Positions 27,146 through 37,099 are shown, numbered from the stretch's first letter. The stretch is DNA of 64,000 nt from Colwellia sp. 75C3 (GCF_002836255.1 NZ_PJAU01000056.1:62001-126000); one strand, 5' to 3'. The notes: a model not told the origin generated them from the letters alone. Made by a program: numbers and translations.

Positions 27146-28918
27146 TTACCCTGCTGTCGGCGGCTCATGCTCACGATGATAACGATGGATAATCCAAATA
27201 TAATTTTCCATCATTGAATGGTGAGCTAAATCAGCTAAAATATCAGACTTTTGCTCTAGGGTTGTTGCGTTTTGAAGCTGTTGTTGAGCTTGGTTAAAGA
27301 CAAGTGACTGATTGCGGTATTGCCATAATAATTCTTTTATCGCCATTTTATTTTGATAAAGTTCCCACACAGCCAACCAAAAAGGCAATAACCCCATCAA
27401 TAAAACGGTAAAAGTTTTAGCGTCAACATGGGCAAATAAAATAATATCTACGAGTTGATATTTAAATAATATTAATGAAATAGTTGCCACACCTGAACCG
27501 ATAAATAGCAGGCCCTTTATTTTTTCTAACTGATGATGATGTGACGATAACTGCTCTGTTTTTTTATCAAAATACTCTGCTTGATCTATTACCCAGTGTT
27601 GACAAACAAAAGCCATATTGTCATTTTTTTGTTTATCAGTTTGCCCAATAGTTTGCCGATCTTTATCCGCGCATACTGAAGTAACTATTTGTTTAAGCCA
27701 GCTGGCTCCTGAAAATTGGCTGACCCCTGTTGTAGCCATCAAATCAACTGCTTTTGAAGTATTCTGTCGTTTAATTAGGGTTAAATAAAATTGCGTTCTT
27801 AGGGTCTCAGCTAAAACTCGTGCCGTTAAATGACGAGTAAAGTATTTACTTTTCTCAGAACGTCTAAAAAACAACCACCCTGCAAGAAATAATATCAAGT
27901 AGCCAATTAATAGAAATTTGCTCGCAACTATTTTAGCGTAAACCAAAAAGAATAATCCCATCATAGCCGCCATATAAGCAAACAACTTAAATTGTCCGTC
28001 TGATTTTTTTTGATTGGCTAAAGCGATGGAATCTGCTTTAAGAAATTCATCATCAATGTTCTTTAATATTTCTGCATTGTTATTGTTTTCGACTTCTTGA
28101 TAGCCTGATAGTAAACGGTACTCTGTACTAATTTTATTTTGAGATAACAATGTTTGGTATTGATGGTTGTATTCATCTAACTCTTGAATTTCTCGATAGA
28201 GACTTTTCGGCATATCATTCTGTGTTTTTATCGAATAAGGTCCCTGCAAGCCTGTTAAATAACTTGCATTATCCCTTTTTGTTACTTGATGAAAACTTTT
28301 TTTATCATGAGTGTGTTTAGTTACTGGCAGCCAAAACACTGAAGGAGAACTTCGATTAACAGCAATATTTTCACCTAGTATATCAATACATTCATTAGTA
28401 ATTTCTGCAGAAATATCTTTAGCCTGTAAATAGCTTAATACTACATCGCTGGTGCCTCCTTTAAAGCCTGAATTAATACCATCCCAAACAGCAACGACTA
28501 AATTTGATTGCTCAACAATATACTTCCCGAGTGCATGATAAAGTTTATTACGTTCATCGCCTTGCTGTTGCGCGACAGTTAAATCAATATTTGCTACAGA
28601 CAAGGTTGTTACCTTAACGTTTTTGTCGGTAATGATTTGTTTAAACTCTTGATAAGACGCTGTCGAAAAGTCCGTTTTATACTGCTCTTCAGGCATAGGT
28701 AATACCGCACTAACGGCAATATTCTTCTTTAAGGCTTCTTTAACTAACAGGCGATCAGCGCCATCAGCCATGCCTGAAATAATTTCAATAGGAGTATTAG
28801 GCAATAACTCCTTTAGTTCATTTAAAAAGGAACTTAGCTTTGCAGATAACCGCTTATCACCTGTTTCATCAAAATCTCTATGACCAGTTATGCCAATAAC
28901 ATAGGATTTTACTTTCAT
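27146..28918 (-). CDS. SLOG-domain protein with four membrane segments (SLATT-like)
   Basis: A 590-residue protein. Residues about 1-190 form a Rossmann-like SLOG/LOG-related domain: 'VIGITGHRDFDETG', then 'IISGMADGADRLLVKEAL' and 'NLVVAVWDG'. Hydrophobic pairs lie at about 313-352 and 469-522, with helical regions between and after. This matches the SLOG-SLATT arrangement, in which a nucleotide-sensing domain is linked to a two-helix pore; here there may be two such pairs. Such proteins are predicted conflict or stress effectors. No cGAS-like synthase is next to it. A K+ channel gene is divergent 53 bp away. The domain call is from pattern recognition; the function is inference. Confidence 0.65.
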   Translation of the reverse strand: MKVKSYVIGITGHRDFDETGDKRLSAKLSSFLNELKELLPNTPIEIISGMADGADRLLVKEALKKNIAVSAVLPMPEEQYKTDFSTASYQEFKQIITDKNVKVTTLSVANIDLTVAQQQGDERNKLYHALGKYIVEQSNLVVAVWDGINSGFKGGTSDVVLSYLQAKDISAEITNECIDILGENIAVNRSSPSVFWLPVTKHTHDKKSFHQVTKRDNASYLTGLQGPYSIKTQNDMPKSLYREIQELDEYNHQYQTLLSQNKISTEYRLLSGYQEVENNNNAEILKNIDDEFLKADSIALANQKKSDGQFKLFAYMAAMMGLFFLVYAKIVASKFLLIGYLILFLAGWLFFRRSEKSKYFTRHLTARVLAETLRTQFYLTLIKRQNTSKAVDLMATTGVSQFSGASWLKQIVTSVCADKDRQTIGQTDKQKNDNMAFVCQHWVIDQAEYFDKKTEQLSSHHHQLEKIKGLLFIGSGVATISLILFKYQLVDIILFAHVDAKTFTVLLMGLLPFWLAVWELYQNKMAIKELLWQYRNQSLVFNQAQQQLQNATTLEQKSDILADLAHHSMMENYIWIIHRYHREHEPPTAG

Positions 28919-28971
28919 TATTATGACCTTATGCTTTAATTATTTGTAACTTAATCTTTTATGGAAAACTC

Positions 28972-29919
28972 ATGCCTAAAGCCATTAACTTAGCAAAAAT
29001 GAGAAATTATATTTTTCAACTCATTGAAGGCTCGGTTCATAAATCGTCTAAAGCTAAATTGATTAACCTTTTTCTAATCATCCTCATTATAGTCAATGTT
29101 TCCGCAGTTATTTTAGAATCTGATAAAAATATAAGTACAAGATATTCTGAAGAATTAATGCTATTTGAATTATTTTCTATCAGTATTTTTTCCGTTGAAT
29201 ATTTACTGCGCCTGTGGACTTGTACCGAGTCTTTTCGCTTTAAAGAATATTCATCTGCTCAAGCTAGAGTTCGCTATATCTTTTCCCCCATTGCATTAAT
29301 TGATTTATTAGCGATTCTGCCATTTTTCCTCTCATTATTCTTGATGGTCGATTTACGCTATTTACGTTTAATTCGCGTATTAAGGTTATTAAAATTAACC
29401 CATTATTTTAAAGGCTTTAATGTTTTTCTTACTGTATTAAGGAAGGAGTTAAAAAGTATTACCGCTGCTATCATGGTTATGATGTTTCTAGTCATTATTG
29501 CTGCAAGTGTGATGTACACCTTAGAAAATGAAGCTCAGCCTGAAGTATTTGGTAATATTTTACACTCATTATGGTGGGCGGTAGTGACAATGACCACTGT
29601 AGGTTACGGTGATGTTACTCCGGTTACTTTATTGGGTAAAATGGTGGCTACTTTTATTATGCTCATTGGAGTTGGTTTAGTGGCGTTACCTGCGGGTATG
29701 CTCGCGGCACGCTTTGGTGATGAACTGCGTGAACGTAAACGGAATCTTGATGCTCATGTTAAACATGCCTTAGCCGATGGTGTTATTGACAAAGATGAAT
29801 ACACAGCATTAGAAGAGTTAGCCTCACAACTAGAGATTAGCCCTGAGGATTTAGATAGAAATATTGCATTACTGAAGAAAAGTCATCACGGTGGAAAGTG
29901 CCCTTATTGTGGAAAATAA
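28972..29919 (+). CDS. Voltage-gated K+ channel with C-terminal cytoplasmic tail
   Basis: A 315-residue six-segment ion channel. Segments S1-S4 lie at about 25-150, with a voltage-sensor-like S4 rich in Arg ('LRYLRLIRVLRLLKL'); the pore loop has the selectivity filter 'TVGYGD', followed by S6. The tail holds a short 'ALADGVIDKDEYTALEEL' SHOCT-like stretch and ends 'CPYCGK', one CxxC pair that could bind metal or dimerise. It should conduct K+ across the inner membrane. It is divergent from the SLOG/four-helix gene (53 bp between starts), so the two are likely coregulated. It converges on the REC-DUF4062 gene with a 6-bp gap. Confidence 0.88.
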   Translation: MPKAINLAKMRNYIFQLIEGSVHKSSKAKLINLFLIILIIVNVSAVILESDKNISTRYSEELMLFELFSISIFSVEYLLRLWTCTESFRFKEYSSAQARVRYIFSPIALIDLLAILPFFLSLFLMVDLRYLRLIRVLRLLKLTHYFKGFNVFLTVLRKELKSITAAIMVMMFLVIIAASVMYTLENEAQPEVFGNILHSLWWAVVTMTTVGYGDVTPVTLLGKMVATFIMLIGVGLVALPAGMLAARFGDELRERKRNLDAHVKHALADGVIDKDEYTALEELASQLEISPEDLDRNIALLKKSHHGGKCPYCGK

Positions 29920-29925
29920 AGAGAG

Positions 29926-31443
29926 TTACATGGTTTCTAGTTGTGATACTACCAATTTTTTTAAGTGCTTATAAACCATATCTTCAAAGTATTCGAGCTG
30001 TTCAAAACAATGGTAAGCTCCACTGTAACTGCCGTCTTCGGGGTCGATAAACCAACGTTCAATAAAACTATCGACTTTTTCAAATTGTGCTATGGCGGCC
30101 ATTACATTGTCACGATCAGCTAATGAAACAAAAGCTTCTGACATTTTTCGATAGACCAAAATTTCAGGCTTGCCATTATTCTTATAGCCAGAGTAGGCAT
30201 CTTCATATTCGTATTCAGAGCCTGAATCATACAAAGAACCGTCCTCCCTAGTAATAGAGTCAGGTAGTGGTGAGCCTAAACGTGACCAAAAGATCCCCAG
30301 ATAAATATCTGAATTTTTTGCTGGGTGAATTTGTGCTTGAAAAGTATCAGAAGCAAGTAAAGGTTCATCTTCCCAAAACACAGGCACCAGTCGAACCCTA
30401 TCAGCAAGTTCTACATTTAAGTCGTTAATAATACTTCTGATAACTTTACGTTCAGGAATAACATCACCAGGGGAGGAAATAAATACTTCTAAACGTGGCA
30501 CTTGATTTTGCCTTAAACGGTACTTCTCTAGTGTTGCAGCTAAACGGGCTTTGAGTAGAATAGGGTTATAGGGTTTAAATAAGTAATCATCTGCGCCTAG
30601 CAGTACACACTTTACAATGATGTCCATATCATCATGGGCAGATAAAATAATGACAGGTAAGTTTCTTAATTTTGGCTTATGTCTAATGAAAGTTAACACT
30701 TCTGTGCCACTCATTTTCGGCATCACTAAATCAAGCAATACTAAATCAACAATATTATCGGCAAGATAATCAAGCGCCGCTTGCCCAGAATCAACGGTGA
30801 TGGGATGGTAACCTTGGCGTTTTAATCTTCTTGATAATAAATCTAAATTGGTTGGATTATCATCAACAACCAGTATTATTCCGCCTTCTCCCATAGTACT
30901 TACAGCTATATCATCTGTCTCAGTCATATTAGTGGTAGCGGATGTTTTCTCTGAAAAATCTGTATTTTTTGTTTTTTCAGTTGACTGATCATACTCTTGT
31001 TTTACTTTTTCTAGTTCTGTAACTGTTTCTAGATAATGTATAGATAACTTATTTTCAACTATCTCAGCAAATACAGTTGATGCTTGAATAATGTTATTTA
31101 AATCGCCAATTAGCCCTACTCGTTTTTCATCCTCAGCAAGATCTTGTAATAACTCACAATAGCCAGTGATATGGTTAAGCTGCATTCTTAATTGAAACTG
31201 TGCAGAGGGAATATCTATATCATGAACGGAGCTTTTGGTGGCCGCTAAGTTATCTTCTATTAATGCAAGTAGCTTGTCTCCTGAGCTATGAACATTAACT
31301 AAATCAACTTGAAATTCTTCCCATGGATCTTCCTCAAGCTCTTCTTGTAACATTTCACTGTAACCAAGAATATGGCCTATAGGTGTTTTTAAATCATGAC
31401 GAAGATCTGCCAGTTTATGCTGAAAAACTGAAAGTTTAGTCAT
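29926..31443 (-). CDS. Receiver-DUF4062 fusion protein with N-terminal H-box-like region
   Basis: A 505-residue protein. The N-terminus has 'LRHDLKTPIGHILGYSEML' (His16), like a histidine-kinase H-box, and a related second helix pair near 80-130, but no HATPase. A receiver domain follows (about 186-305, phospho-Asp in 'LVLLDLVMPKMSG'). The C-terminus (about 314-505) starts 'RLEVFISSPGDVIPERKV', the signature of DUF4062, a TIR-like fold found in NTPase-linked proteins. A two-component receiver driving DUF4062 is an unusual output. It is the last gene of the amt-kinase-receiver operon. Phosphotransfer to His16 and the DUF4062 activity are inference. Confidence 0.82.
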   Translation of the reverse strand: MTKLSVFQHKLADLRHDLKTPIGHILGYSEMLQEELEEDPWEEFQVDLVNVHSSGDKLLALIEDNLAATKSSVHDIDIPSAQFQLRMQLNHITGYCELLQDLAEDEKRVGLIGDLNNIIQASTVFAEIVENKLSIHYLETVTELEKVKQEYDQSTEKTKNTDFSEKTSATTNMTETDDIAVSTMGEGGIILVVDDNPTNLDLLSRRLKRQGYHPITVDSGQAALDYLADNIVDLVLLDLVMPKMSGTEVLTFIRHKPKLRNLPVIILSAHDDMDIIVKCVLLGADDYLFKPYNPILLKARLAATLEKYRLRQNQVPRLEVFISSPGDVIPERKVIRSIINDLNVELADRVRLVPVFWEDEPLLASDTFQAQIHPAKNSDIYLGIFWSRLGSPLPDSITREDGSLYDSGSEYEYEDAYSGYKNNGKPEILVYRKMSEAFVSLADRDNVMAAIAQFEKVDSFIERWFIDPEDGSYSGAYHCFEQLEYFEDMVYKHLKKLVVSQLETM

Positions 31444-31461
31444 AGCAGTAACTCCTAAATA

Positions 31462-31824
31462 TTAGCCCAAAAGTTCGGCTATTTTACCGAGCAAACGCTT
31501 AAAATCGACCGGTTTAGTATCATAATCATCGCAACCTGCAGCAAGCGCCTTTTCTTTATCTTCTGCCATTGCATGCGCTGTTAAAGCAATGATAGGAATA
31601 TCTTTAGTCTCAGGGTTTGCTTTTAAATACCCTGCGGCTGTCCAACCGTCCATGATAGGTAAACTCATATCTAGTAGAATGATGTCCGGCTTTTCGGAGC
31701 TTGCCATATCAACGCCAATTTGGCCATTTACTGCCATTACTACATCATAATTTTTACGAATTAACCGACGAGATAGCATATCTCGATTCATCTCATTGTC
31801 TTCAACCAGTAAAATCTTACTCAT
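31462..31824 (-). CDS. Single-domain CheY-like response regulator
   Basis: A 120-residue receiver with no output domain: acidic pair in 'ILLVEDNEMNRDML', phospho-Asp in 'IILLDMSLPIMDG' (near 53), Thr in 'IALTAH', Lys in 'DTKPVD'. This resembles DivK-type shuttle receivers of phosphorelays. It sits 9 bp after the hybrid kinase and 18 bp before the REC-DUF4062 gene, and so is a likely intermediate between them. Confidence 0.92.
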   Translation of the reverse strand: MSKILLVEDNEMNRDMLSRRLIRKNYDVVMAVNGQIGVDMASSEKPDIILLDMSLPIMDGWTAAGYLKANPETKDIPIIALTAHAMAEDKEKALAAGCDDYDTKPVDFKRLLGKIAELLG

Positions 31825-31833
31825 ACTTCACCT

Positions 31834-34800
31834 CTATCTTTTACCAAACTGTTCATTTATATCGGCAACTAACTGCTCAACACTGGTTTCTTCTTTAGAG
31901 AAAACGTGCTCAACATTACCATTAAGAATTAATTTTTCATCATCTGATAAGTCTTTTGCTGTTAATACTATTACTGGTACATCACGACCTTTTGGTAATG
32001 CGCGTAACTGAGTTAAAAACTCAAAGCCATCCATTACTGGCATCATGATATCGAGTAAGATTAAATCAACCTTATTTGCTGAAAACTTTTCTAGTCCATC
32101 CTGTCCATTAACCGCTGTAACTGTTTTCCAGCCGATTGACGATAATGACTTCTCAGCAATATCTAGAGAATTTTGTTCATCGTCAATCACTAAAGCTTTA
32201 CCTCGAGTGGCAAATTTTAATACCACTTCTTTGAGAAGGTTTCGGTCAACGGGCTTACTTAAATGCTCTACGGCACCCAGTGAGGCACCAATGGCTTTAT
32301 CACCAACAATGGAGATCATCACCACGGGAATATCTTTAGTTTTGTTTTCTGCTTTTAATGCCCTTAATACTTCCCAGCCATCCATTTCAGGCATCATAAT
32401 ATCGAGGGTAATTAAAGAGGGATGATACTTTTTGGCTAGCTCAATACCGTCCTTGCCATTATCAATAGTAATAACACTATAACCTTCCATTTCTAAATTT
32501 CGTTTTAATAAATCACGCGCTTGTGGATCATCATCAATCACTAATACATCTTTTAATAATGATGAATCCTGTCTGTTTTCAGTTACCTGATTAAGCGTTT
32601 GTTGGGGGGTGATTTCTAGTTCTTCATCTTGCTTAATTACCGTAGTGGGTAATTCAAAAATAAAAGTAGAGCCTTTGCCTTCAGCGCTTTCAATATAAAT
32701 AGTTCCGCCCATCATTTCACAGAATTTTTTAACTAAAGCTAAACCTAAACCTGTACCGCCATAGTTACGCGTTGTTGACTCATCCGCTTGTGAAAATTCT
32801 TCAAAAATGGTCTCTATTTTATTAGCGGGAATACCTATACCAGTATCAGCTACTGAAATTTTCACCATTTTCTCGCCCGCTTGGTAAAGAGGTTTTGCTG
32901 ATATTGTTATTTCACCATCGGTGGTAAATTTGGCTGAGTTTGACACTAAGTTAAACAGTATCTGCCTTACTTTAGTCACATCGGCATGCATTAATTCAAG
33001 ATCATCACTGATGTTAGTCGTTAGTTTATTATTGTTTTTTCCCACTAGAGATTGCGCGGTAGAGGCAACATCGATAATAATTTCACCTAAAGTAAAGTCT
33101 TCAAGGTATAAGTCCATACGACCCGCTTCAATTTTTGAAATGTCGAGCACATCATTAATCAAGGATAATAAATGCCTACCTGCAGCAGTGATTTTGTTTA
33201 AATCATCCAGCATATCATCTAAACCATCATCTTCAGCATCTTCAGCTAACATCTCTGAATAGCCAATAATGGCATTCATTGGTGTTCTCAGTTCATGGCT
33301 CATATTAGCCAAAAAACCACTTTTAGCTTGGCTAGCTTTTTGAGCTGCATCTAAGGCGTCTTGCACATCTTGCTGTAGTTGTTTTTGTTCAGTAATATCA
33401 CGGATCTGGCCGATATACATCAACTCATCATCAATGAATACCGACTCAACTTTTAACTCTAACGGAAACTGACTGCTATCTTTTCTTTGACCTACTAATT
33501 CTCTGCTCTTACCAACAATGGTTGATTCAGAATTAGGGATGTATTTTTCTAAGTAATAATCATGTTCTAAGGCTATAGGTTTTGGCATTAATATTTTTAA
33601 ATTTTTATCTATAATTTCATCACTTTGATAGCCAAATAATTTTTCTGCCGAATAATTAAAGCTTAAAACAGTGCCTTTTTTATCTATGGTCATAATGCCA
33701 TCAGGACTTGATTGTATAATGGTGGCAACACGCTGTTCACTATTTTCAATAGCTTTTCGAGAATTTAACAAATCTTCTTGAATAGTTTCGAGTTCTACAT
33801 TTTGTTGACCTAAGAGTAAGTTTTGCTGCTCTTGCTCAGCTAAAATTTTATTTAACTCTTGAGTACGCTCTTCTACCCTAACTTCTAACTCTTCTTTTTT
33901 ATGCTCGACGTCTAAAAACGATTTTTTCAACGCAAGACGCATGTTTTCGAAGTTAGTAGACAAATCGCCTATTTCATCATTACTAACCCGCTCTATTTTT
34001 GTTTCTAAATCGCCCGAAGTAAGTAACTCTGCAGAATGTTCAAGCTTCCTTAATGGCCGAGTTAAAGAAATTGATAAGTAATAGGAAATATAAATAGCTA
34101 GCGCAATTAATACCGAGGAGAGCATAATGACTTGGTCACGCAACTTACTATAAGATTGAAAGGCTTCTGCTTCATCTATTTCACTCATTATCGCCCAATG
34201 AAGCCCATTGATATCAAGAAGAGAAAATGCAGATAGCACACTTACTCCACGATAATTATCAAATATTGCTGTTGAGCTTAAACCTGTCAGGGCAGCGTTA
34301 GTGCCTTGTGTGTCAACTCTTTGCAAGCCAATGGAAGTATTTAAACTTTCAATAGAACTTAACGTTTTTTCATCGGTACCAATGGCTTTGATCATCGCTA
34401 AATAATTACTTTTATCTTCAATTAAAAAACGAGATTGGTTACGTAAAGTTAAATCTTCACCAACAATATAGGTTTCACCTGAGGTACCTAAACCCACTTT
34501 ACTCCAACTTTCTTTGTTGGTCATAATGTCGTTTATACGATTTATCGGCATTTGAAAAATCAATACACCAATCTTTTCATTACCATTAAATATAGGTGAA
34601 GCGATAAATGAGGCTGGAGCATAATAAGAAGGGATATAAGGGCTAAAATCGACAATTTTTACAAAGTCTTTGTCTTGGCTTTTATTCGCTAATTGAAAAA
34701 CTTGTGCAATATTTGAATCTTTATGGGGCCCATTAATTAAATTGGTCGCGTAATCTATTTCTTTGAAAACGCTATAAACTATATTGCCCGTTTTAGCATC

Positions 34801-35382
34801 GACTAAAAAAATATCATAATAATGAAAAGTCTCTAAGTATGAGCGTATAGTAGGATGGTAGCTTTGATGGGTGTCTTCATAGCTAGAACCATTATTGGCG
34901 TTATTAAGTAGATATTTTTCACCTGTTTTGTTCACATTGTTTGCTATGAATAATGATTGTAGTAACTTGCTATTTTGCTGCTGAGGTAAGTATTCTTGTA
35001 CTGAAAACTTAGTTTGCTCTGCTTTATTTAGACGGGAAACGAATTCTTGCTGGTAATAGTTTTTAAGGCTTGATTGTAGTTTTTGCTCATCTTTATTAAT
35101 TTCACTATTTATTGTGTTAAACCCTTGAGTAAATTCAGCCATTGCAGAGATAATCATCTTATTTTCAGAAAATGTTAGTATTTGGTTACTAATTTGGGCA
35201 AAGTAATCCTCTATTTGCTGAGCTTTCATTTCCCTAACAGCGGTTAGCTTCGCAAAGGTTTGCTCTTTGACTGTATCGCGAATACTGCGACTAGAATAAA
35301 GTCCATTAACTAAAATAACGACTACGGTAATAATAACGGTAACTAATAAAAGCTTAGTGCCTATCTTAAAACTACCAAACAT
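31834..35382 (-). CDS. Membrane hybrid histidine kinase (dCACHE-HAMP-PAS-HK-REC-REC)
   Basis: A 1182-residue sensor. A first membrane segment at about 10-29 is followed by a long periplasmic region (to about 415) of dCACHE type ('YDIFLVDAKTGNIVYSVFKE', 'GTSGETYIVGEDLTLRNQSR'), a second segment at about 417-440, HAMP, a coiled coil (about 480-545), PAS (about 550-670), HisKA ('MSHELRTPMNAIIGY', near 694), HATPase (to about 930) and two canonical receivers (phospho-Asp near 994 and 1112). It should sense a small ligand in the periplasm. It lies 46 bp after the amt gene, so the ammonium transporter and sensor are made together. Confidence 0.93.
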   Translation of the reverse strand: MFGSFKIGTKLLLVTVIITVVVILVNGLYSSRSIRDTVKEQTFAKLTAVREMKAQQIEDYFAQISNQILTFSENKMIISAMAEFTQGFNTINSEINKDEQKLQSSLKNYYQQEFVSRLNKAEQTKFSVQEYLPQQQNSKLLQSLFIANNVNKTGEKYLLNNANNGSSYEDTHQSYHPTIRSYLETFHYYDIFLVDAKTGNIVYSVFKEIDYATNLINGPHKDSNIAQVFQLANKSQDKDFVKIVDFSPYIPSYYAPASFIASPIFNGNEKIGVLIFQMPINRINDIMTNKESWSKVGLGTSGETYIVGEDLTLRNQSRFLIEDKSNYLAMIKAIGTDEKTLSSIESLNTSIGLQRVDTQGTNAALTGLSSTAIFDNYRGVSVLSAFSLLDINGLHWAIMSEIDEAEAFQSYSKLRDQVIMLSSVLIALAIYISYYLSISLTRPLRKLEHSAELLTSGDLETKIERVSNDEIGDLSTNFENMRLALKKSFLDVEHKKEELEVRVEERTQELNKILAEQEQQNLLLGQQNVELETIQEDLLNSRKAIENSEQRVATIIQSSPDGIMTIDKKGTVLSFNYSAEKLFGYQSDEIIDKNLKILMPKPIALEHDYYLEKYIPNSESTIVGKSRELVGQRKDSSQFPLELKVESVFIDDELMYIGQIRDITEQKQLQQDVQDALDAAQKASQAKSGFLANMSHELRTPMNAIIGYSEMLAEDAEDDGLDDMLDDLNKITAAGRHLLSLINDVLDISKIEAGRMDLYLEDFTLGEIIIDVASTAQSLVGKNNNKLTTNISDDLELMHADVTKVRQILFNLVSNSAKFTTDGEITISAKPLYQAGEKMVKISVADTGIGIPANKIETIFEEFSQADESTTRNYGGTGLGLALVKKFCEMMGGTIYIESAEGKGSTFIFELPTTVIKQDEELEITPQQTLNQVTENRQDSSLLKDVLVIDDDPQARDLLKRNLEMEGYSVITIDNGKDGIELAKKYHPSLITLDIMMPEMDGWEVLRALKAENKTKDIPVVMISIVGDKAIGASLGAVEHLSKPVDRNLLKEVVLKFATRGKALVIDDEQNSLDIAEKSLSSIGWKTVTAVNGQDGLEKFSANKVDLILLDIMMPVMDGFEFLTQLRALPKGRDVPVIVLTAKDLSDDEKLILNGNVEHVFSKEETSVEQLVADINEQFGKR

Positions 35383-35428
35383 AAATGATTTCCTTGGATA
35401 TTTTTATAATAGTGATACATTAAAATTT

Positions 35429-36721
35429 TTATATCACTTTAAGACTATTAACATCTTCTTTAGCGTTTAGGTCTTTCGGTACATTTTTATCTGAAAGGTT
35501 TTCATCAGCCAAGTTTTCTTCAACCACGCCATGTTCAGAAACATTTAGCCCGATAATTTCATGAGATAAGCTCACTCTAATTGGATAAACCTTGTTAATG
35601 AGAAACATCAAAGAGTAGGTGACACCTAGTGTCCAAACGGCACAACTAACAACACCTAAAAATTGTACTTGAACTTGTTCAAAACGGGTAAGTCCTGTAG
35701 CTAAAACCTCTAAGTCGCCATATAGACCTACGGCTAAAGTACCCCATATACCGGCACCTAAATGTACAGGGATAGCACCAACTGCATCGTCAATTTGTCG
35801 ATATTCTAAAAATTGCTCAACACCAATGACTATCATACCTCCTACCAAACCTATCATTACCGCTGCAGGTGTCGATACAGCAAAGCAACCCGCAGTAATA
35901 GCGACTAAACCACCTAAGCAGCCGTTCATAAATTGAGTGACATTGAGTTTGTTTTGTACCGCATAACCGAGCAACCCTGCGGAACACGCACCAACAGAGC
36001 CTGCAATTACGGTATTAACAATAATCAGGGATACTTGGCTATTCAATGCTAAAGTGCTACCGCCATTAAATCCTAACCAGCCTATAAAAAGAAAAACCGT
36101 GCCTAGTGTGGCTTGCGATAAGCTCGAATGTTTAATGGGGATAGCTTTACCATTTTCATTAAAGCGGCCATGACGAGAGCCTACAATTAATAAAATAGCT
36201 AAAGCTGCCCAACCACCCACACTATGAACAACAGTAGAGCCAGCAAAATCAATAAAGCCTTTGGAATTTAACCAACCGTTAGCTACTCCTTGATCTAAGC
36301 CCGCCCATGCCCAATGACCAAAAACTGGGTAGACCAATCCGGCAATCACTAAGGTGATAAGGAGGTAAGCACCAAACTTAATTCTTTCAGCGATAGCGCC
36401 AGAAATTATGGTAACAGAAGCACCACAGAACATGACTTGAAAAACAAAAAATGCCCCTGCCATCATTGGTGTGGATTGAAAGTCTATGGCAAAACCTGTC
36501 GTACCAAGAATTCCATTAGCGCTAACGCCAAACATTAAGGCAAAGCTAAAGAGCCAATAAATAAATGTTGTTAGACAAAAGTCAGCCAAATTCTTGATGG
36601 CAACATTAATGCTATTTTTACTGCGCGTTAAGCCACTTTCTAAGCATAAAAACCCAGCTTGCATTAGAAAAACTAAAGCACTACAAATAATAATCCAAAG
36701 GAAATCTACTTCTTGCTGCAT
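35429..36721 (-). CDS. Amt/MEP/Rh family ammonium transporter
   Basis: A 430-residue protein with about eleven membrane segments. Amt proteins conduct ammonium across the inner membrane. The twin His of the pore are present: 'DFAGSTVVHSVGG' (near 163) and 'AIPVHLGAGIWG' (near 318). The protein starts with a membrane segment ('FLWIIICSALVFLMQAGF') and has no cleavable signal like that of E. coli AmtB. A charged tail of about 45 residues is likely cytoplasmic. No glnK/P-II gene is adjacent, unlike the usual glnK-amtB pair; instead it heads a signalling operon. It may act as transporter, receptor or both. Confidence 0.9.
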   Translation of the reverse strand: MQQEVDFLWIIICSALVFLMQAGFLCLESGLTRSKNSINVAIKNLADFCLTTFIYWLFSFALMFGVSANGILGTTGFAIDFQSTPMMAGAFFVFQVMFCGASVTIISGAIAERIKFGAYLLITLVIAGLVYPVFGHWAWAGLDQGVANGWLNSKGFIDFAGSTVVHSVGGWAALAILLIVGSRHGRFNENGKAIPIKHSSLSQATLGTVFLFIGWLGFNGGSTLALNSQVSLIIVNTVIAGSVGACSAGLLGYAVQNKLNVTQFMNGCLGGLVAITAGCFAVSTPAAVMIGLVGGMIVIGVEQFLEYRQIDDAVGAIPVHLGAGIWGTLAVGLYGDLEVLATGLTRFEQVQVQFLGVVSCAVWTLGVTYSLMFLINKVYPIRVSLSHEIIGLNVSEHGVVEENLADENLSDKNVPKDLNAKEDVNSLKVI

Positions 36722-37099
36722 ATAGACTGACCCACCATATGACCTTGTTGTAATTAGTTTCGATTAAAGATCAATAGTATAAGCTTTCTAATTCGTAGTA
36801 TAGCCAGCAAAAAACATGGCTAGTAAGTCATTCGTATGACCAAAAATAATTGGAAATTCAAGTGCTAAGATAGTTATTCATTACCGCGACATTAACAGAG
36901 AAGCCATAACCAGTTACTTGTCTTGGTAATTAGCACATACCAGCTATTAATATGGCTGGATATATCAGTATTTGTGAATTTTTCATGCAGTTAGCCTATC
37001 TTTCTTGTTTATTAACAGATTAGATTACAATCCCATATTTATCAAAAAAATAGCATTATTCGTTTATAAAAAAATAATATTACTAAAGTTGAAGAGCCC
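36722..37099. other. Intergenic region upstream of the amt operon
   Basis: Noncoding, AT-rich, 378 bp between two minus-strand genes. It should contain the promoter of the amt-kinase operon. I looked for a sigma-54 (-24/-12) element on the minus strand and found no acceptable match, and no clear palindromic regulator site. No terminator for the upstream gene was clear. Confidence 0.5.

Noticed and set aside
36722-37099. Sigma-54 promoter for amt
   Set aside because: The best minus-strand match (TTGCT with AGCCAT ahead of it) lacks the GG of the -24 element.
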